Assembly: GCA_017590115.1 (NCBI GenBank)
Contig: JAGGNK010012559.1
Location: 2,401,236 to 2,465,235, forward strand
Direction of reading: 5' to 3'
Source of the DNA: Montifringilla adamsi
Lineage: Eukaryota > Chordata > Aves > Passeriformes > Passeridae
DNA length: 64,000 nucleotides
Numbering within the stretch: the stretch's first letter is position 1; the number at the start of each line of letters is the position of its first letter. This document shows, one piece after another, positions 59,901 to 64,000 of the stretch. Below the pieces are notes generated by a model. It searched no databases. It had not been told where the DNA came from and saw nothing but the letters and a program-made list of their open reading frames with translations. The position numbers were made by a program, and so were the translations under genes.

Positions 59901-62900
59901 AGTGAAGTCTTCAAAGCATCCATTGACAGACTCAAAATTTTACTTTCTTAAAAATTGCCTCCTGATTTCATTGGTAAGTACAGATAATTACAACTTATAA
60001 GACTGTTATCTGCTGTACCTTACTGTGGCTGATCAGAGTACTTAGGTGATTGTTAGGAGCCTACTTGAGTCCAACTAGAAAATACATTTTTTGAGCTTCA
60101 GTGTGTTTTAAGTGTCATCACCCTTTCTATTGTAAAGAGCTAATTGGAGAGGCCTTATTTAGCTGCTGCTGCCATGGGGAGGTCTCTGAATTAGTTACTT
60201 TGATTTTTTCCAGTGGCCTTCTGTTCTTTCCAGTCATGCTTGGAAGCTGACATGCATGCACCTAGACAAATTGGGAAAAGACACAGAGCAATAGGAGGTT
60301 AGAGAGAGAGCAGCAGTCTGATTGGAGCCTTGCCTCTGCCTGAGAGGAAGAAGTAGAATTAGGCAGACTAGGGTGTATCTCCCAAGATTTTGAATTTGGC
60401 TGTGAAATACTGTGTATATTTTGAACGAAAACAGGTGAAATGCCTGATCTCAGTTGCCTTAGTGGAATTCAGCTCATCCTGAATGAGGGATGAAGAAGAG
60501 GGGTGAAGTCTGAAAACCTTAGTTAAGCTGGTGGGGGCAGGGAAACCTGAAACCTGGAGAAACTTAAAAGCAGTTAAAACCCCTTGGGCCTTCTCCTTGT
60601 GTCAGCAAGGCACCAGTGGGAATGGTATTGATTGTAAGCAAAATGGCTTTGCATAAGATACAATGTGAAAAGGAGATTCAGGTTAATAAGTTCATAGCAC
60701 CAGAACAAAAAGTTTTACTCTGTTAGGAATCACTTCAGTCTGTGAAGCAAAATTCTGAAATGCTTTTGTCATCCTTGAAGTGATATTGTTTGATAGTCTG
60801 TGGTACCTTAACATTTTTCTAGAATATCAAGAAGGTTCCTGAAGGTATTGCTGTCATTTTTAGGGCTTATGTCTCAGCTAGATTTAGAATGGCTAAAAAC
60901 CTGCTTTTAAAGAATTGCATGAGATTTTCAGAAGCTGGCTGATGATGAAACATCCATCCAACCTTAAAAATCCTGACTAAAACAAAGACTATGTCTGTCT
61001 TGATTTTTTTTTTTTTAAGGCTGAATTCTTGTACCTTTAAAGGCCCATTGGGAGTCTTTATTTTCAAAGTAATCTAGCTGTGGGTACAGGCATGAAGCGG
61101 TGGGCTAGATTTTTTTAAATAGAAGTTTTAAATCTTGACAGTAAAATTTTTTAATTCTATCATGGACAAAGTCAAAAAAATGCCTGCTATTTGGGGTGAG
61201 GTAGAAGCCAGGTCACAGACTGATTTAGACTGTTGATTGTCTTGGCAAACCTTCTCAGTGTTCAAAGCTATCCAAGGAAAGAGGAAGAACTCCCAGTATC
61301 TTTAATGCCATGTATTTGCTTACTGATAACAGCAGCAGCATTGACTGACAGCAGAGGAAGCAGTAACCAGTTGCTAGAAAGAGCTTTCAAGTCTGAGATA
61401 AACAGTAGGTGAATAAATTCATGCAATGCAATTTGTATATGGTCCCATGTTGTTCCTGTTACAGCAAGGTTTTTTGTAGCTTTCCATTCAACAAGACTTC
61501 TGAAGTCTGTGGAAATCCTAAGTTTGGCACTGTTCTTTCAAGTGAATGCTGACCCAAAAACAGCTGTTCTAAGAATTCTCTTGCAATGCCAATTCAATAT
61601 GCTATGTATAAAAGTAGTAGATGGTGAAGAAAATACCTGAGTTTAAGATTTGGGGATATTTTTATGCATAGTATTGTATAAAGCAAATCAATGGCTTTGT
61701 TTTTCAGTGTGACAACTATGAAATCCGTCCTGGAAAGCACCTTGGAGTATGCATCTCCGTGGCAAACAACAGGTTATTTGTTGGGTCAATTCCAAAGAAC
61801 AAAACTAAGGAAAACATATTGGAGGAGTTTGGTAAAGTCACAGGTAAGACTTAATGAGTCCCAGAACACCATTTAGTCTCTGTTTTGTTGGTCTAGTTGT
61901 TTGCCTGATGTGTTCAGGTATCAGTTAAACTATTTTCAAGTTGGATTCCCACTTTAATTTCGCCAGAAATTTTATATATGTACTATATCTTAAGGTGGAG
62001 TGTAAAGGGACTTGTGTCTGTTTTTGGTGATTGTTAAATGAATGATGATGTAACTTTACAATTAGAGACAGAAACAGCTCGAATGAACTCAAAAACCAGC
62101 ACACATGAACTCTGAAGACAGTAAAGGTTCCAATTCTGTTACCTGTTTTAACTTTCTGTTGAAGGTTCTGTATTTGGTACTGGATCTACAGGAGGTTCTG
62201 CTGTCAACATGGAGAAGTTTTTGGGGAGCCTGAAGCAAATGTATTCCTGAGTAGTGAAGGGGAGGAGGGAGTACTAAATTGGTTTAGAGGGAATATTACT
62301 AGAGAAATAGTTAATAACAGACTAACTTTTTGTCCCAGTTTTTCAGCATTCTCCAGTATGTGCAGCAAGTAGGAAGAAGAGAAGTCAGCTCATCACTGAA
62401 AGGGTGCTTCTGCCTTAGATAAGAGATTGAGTCACTTGCTCTTGTTCCTGTAGGAGAGCTTTAACCTCCTGCTTCTTTTTTAGGATTTCTATTTATAAGT
62501 ACTTCAGGGAAGTGGTGAAAACAGAAGGTGAATATTCATTTAGTTCTCTCTCCTCTTTTTGGAGAGTTGTGGAAGATGTTCCTTCTAGGTTCTGCAGGAG
62601 GCAGGGGAGAGGTCATATGTTAGTGCTGGCTGCCTTTCAAACATGTAAGAATTATTAAAAAAGTATAGAAAACTTAGACTGTGTGAGTTGCTGAGGTTGG
62701 TGTTTTACAGAGCCTATTCTGTGGAATTTCAGTTGCTAGGTGACATGTTTCTGGGTAAATTGAATATATGCTATTTGTTTTGCTTTTCTCCCAACCCCTT
62801 TCAGGTGTAAAATTCAAATTCACTGCAAAACATGAGTGAAGGCATTTTAGGGTAGACGCTAGATTTTTACTTTTCTTTTGAAGCTCAGTACTAAAGATAT

Positions 62901-63958
62901 GTTTTTCAGAGGGTTTGGTGGATGTAATTTTGTATCATCAACCTGATGATAAAAAGAAGAATCGTGGATTCTGCTTCTTGGAATATGAGGATCACAAGTC
63001 AGCAGCACAAGCTCGCCGACGCCTGATGAGTGGGAAAGTAAAAGTCTGGGGAAATGTTGTTACAGTGGAATGGGCTGATCCAGTAGAGGAACCTGATCCA
63101 GAAGTCATGGCAAAGGTCAGTAAAGACTTCACTGGATGCTCTTGTGCTTTGGGAGGACTGTGCTGTAGTGGCAAAGATTTGTTCCAGCTGAGCAGGGCTA
63201 GTTTTGAGGCGCAGAAAGCAATTAGAGGGCATTTTCACAGTGAGCTGTGCAATGGTGTTGTCTGAGTGCTGTGGATGAGTTGCCATTGGAAGATGTTGGA
63301 AATGTGCTGTTACTAAGTGCTGTTAACATCTAAACTAGTCCTGTGCAGGGTTATCCTGCTGGATTGACACGTCAGGCTGTGCATTTTCTGCTTTAGCTGT
63401 AATCAATACCCGGTAGGTATTGTGTAAAACTATTTTCCAGAATGAGATAAAGGTGAAGTTCAGTGTGGGGAATGATACGCGTTTTATTCCCTGTGTTTTT
63501 GGGTAACTCCTTGCTGTCCTTGAGGTCTGTTAATAAAATTTTGCTGGGATTTGTGGCATCCCAGAAGCAGAAAATCAAAGTTGGATATTCTTCTGGTTAT
63601 GGAGGGGAACTGTGGAAGGAGAGAAGTTGTAGAAACTTCATACAGTTAACTACAAGGCACTTTTTTTATTTTTTTTAACAGATTCAGAATTAGTAAAGTA
63701 ACCCGAATTTGTTAATGCAACAAAAAAGGAATAATGTCTTACTAGTTGGGAGTTTCCTTTGAGGTTTGACTTGTAAAGATTACAGCTTTGTTCTCATTTT
63801 TTCACCAGGTTAAAGTTTTATTTGTAAGAAACTTGGCCACTACTGTGACAGAAGAAATTCTTGAGAAATCCTTTTCTGAATTTGGAAAGCTGGAAAGAGT
63901 AAAGAAGTTGAAGGATTATGCGTTTGTTCATTTTGAGGACAGAGGTGCAGCAGTGAAG
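53772..63958 (+). CDS. HNRNPR: Heterogeneous nuclear ribonucleoprotein R (first 389 codons)
   Basis: RNA-binding protein of nuclear and neuronal RNPs involved in pre-mRNA processing and mRNA transport. Eight exons join in frame to 389 codons; human is 633 aa, so the Arg/Gly-rich C-terminus is off the right edge. The N-terminal acidic domain spans about residues 20-165. RRM1 starts near 167 (RNP2 VFVGKI, RNP1 RGYAFITF), RRM2 near 248 ([14 protein letters not shown]) and RRM3 near 343 ([14 protein letters not shown]). The start [20 protein letters not shown] separates it from the paralogue SYNCRIP, which begins differently. All junctions are GT/AG. Confidence 0.97.
56205..56323 (+). CDS. HNRNPR: HNRNPR exon 3
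   Basis: [18 protein letters not shown] to KESDLSHVQ, the acidic N-terminal domain. Acceptor aacttttag, donor gtaagg. Confidence 0.96.
56745..56852 (+). CDS. HNRNPR: HNRNPR exon 4
   Basis: [19 protein letters not shown] to GPDEAKIK, 36 codons, phase 0 at both ends. An isoform skipping it would stay in frame. Confidence 0.96.
57400..57513 (+). CDS. HNRNPR: HNRNPR exon 5
   Basis: [20 protein letters not shown] to QPGIGTE, 38 codons, phase 0. A long T/C tract precedes the acceptor. Confidence 0.96.
58305..58352 (+). repeat. 24-bp perfect tandem duplication
   Basis: The unit tgcttaggtttttatgctct plus gtgc occurs twice in a row, in HNRNPR intron 5. Confidence 0.95.
59656..59832 (+). CDS. HNRNPR: HNRNPR exon 6, RRM1
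   Basis: [19 protein letters not shown] to DAAQEAVKL, 59 codons, with RNP2 at the start and RNP1 RGYAFITF. Confidence 0.97.
61708..61843 (+). CDS. HNRNPR: HNRNPR exon 7, RRM1 end and RRM2 start
   Basis: [19 protein letters not shown], then [16 protein letters not shown] to EEFGKVT. Phase 1 exit. Confidence 0.96.
62910..63115 (+). CDS. HNRNPR: HNRNPR exon 8, RRM2
   Basis: [20 protein letters not shown] to PDPEVMAK, with RNP1 RGFCFLEY. Donor gtcagt. Confidence 0.96.
63809..63958 (+). CDS. HNRNPR: HNRNPR exon 9, RRM3
   Basis: [20 protein letters not shown] to FEDRGAAVK, 50 codons. The last exon inside the window; donor gtaggt. Confidence 0.96.
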
Positions 63959-64000
63959 GTAGGTTAATTATTCTTTCCTAGTTAAGTTGGTGAGACCACT

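Larger units (their letters stand above)
53929..63808 (+). other. HNRNPR: HNRNPR introns 2-8
   Basis: Seven introns of 0.4-2.3 kb, AT-rich. I recognise no transposon in them apart from a small 24-bp tandem duplication in intron 5. The remaining open frames are chance. Confidence 0.8.

Noticed and set aside
62915..63265. 116-aa frame extending past HNRNPR exon 8
   Set aside because: The last 50 codons are intron 8 read-through; the donor at 63116 and the RRM3 exon at 63809 define the normal product.
53772..63958. SYNCRIP (hnRNP Q) instead of HNRNPR
   Set aside because: The N-terminus ([17 protein letters not shown]) and acidic-domain residues fit HNRNPR, not SYNCRIP.

Overview
This is a stretch of a bird nuclear genome, probably a songbird. 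Four vertebrate genes can be read exon by exon: EYA3, PTAFR, DNAJC8 and ATP5IF1. A fifth, HNRNPR, enters at the right and runs off the end. The bird call rests on the coding sequences, short introns, GC-rich promoters and several CR1 LINE copies with the bird-type 3' tail. Two ERV-type LTRs resemble those common in passerines; that narrower assignment is from memory and is less sure.

Layout: positions 1-15.9 kb hold the 5' end of EYA3 on the minus strand. Its untranslated exon 1 lies in a CpG island near 15.8 kb, the ATG exon is at 3508-3602, exon 3 is at 1616-1659, and the rest of the gene lies left of the window. Positions 16.5-16.9 kb carry a 36-bp GC-rich minisatellite. PTAFR (minus) has its whole coding region in one exon at 19883-20953. 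Positions 21-30.4 kb are repeat-bearing DNA upstream of PTAFR, with a CR1, an LTR and a fresh 180-bp tandem duplication. DNAJC8 (minus) occupies 31.1-40.1 kb with eight coding exons visible; exon 1 is almost certainly hidden in the 125-bp run of N at 40870-40994. ATP5IF1 (plus, three exons, 41036-41665) fires in the opposite direction from the same GC-rich promoter. Positions 41.8-47.1 kb are intergenic and contain a solo LTR with a perfect 6-bp target-site duplication. HNRNPR (plus) starts in a CpG island with three CCAAT boxes at about 47.5 kb. Its ATG exon is at 53772, and eight coding exons (389 codons, through RRM3) are in the window.

The genes are not an operon and do unrelated jobs: EYA3 is a transcription coactivator and tyrosine phosphatase, PTAFR a lipid-mediator GPCR, DNAJC8 a splicing-associated J protein, ATP5IF1 the mitochondrial F1-ATPase inhibitor, and HNRNPR an RNA-binding protein. 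The order EYA3-PTAFR-DNAJC8-ATP5IF1 matches what I recall of human 1p35. ATP5IF1 next to HNRNPR does not (human has SESN2 there), so a rearrangement breakpoint probably lies at 41.8-47.4 kb.

I found no new multi-gene system. The most useful leads are a 36-nt exact word present twice in HNRNPR intron 1, a plus-strand exon-like segment inside EYA3 intron 2, two candidate alternative 5' exons, the gap over DNAJC8 exon 1, and several young tandem repeats. Most other open reading frames are by-products of GC-rich or repetitive DNA.
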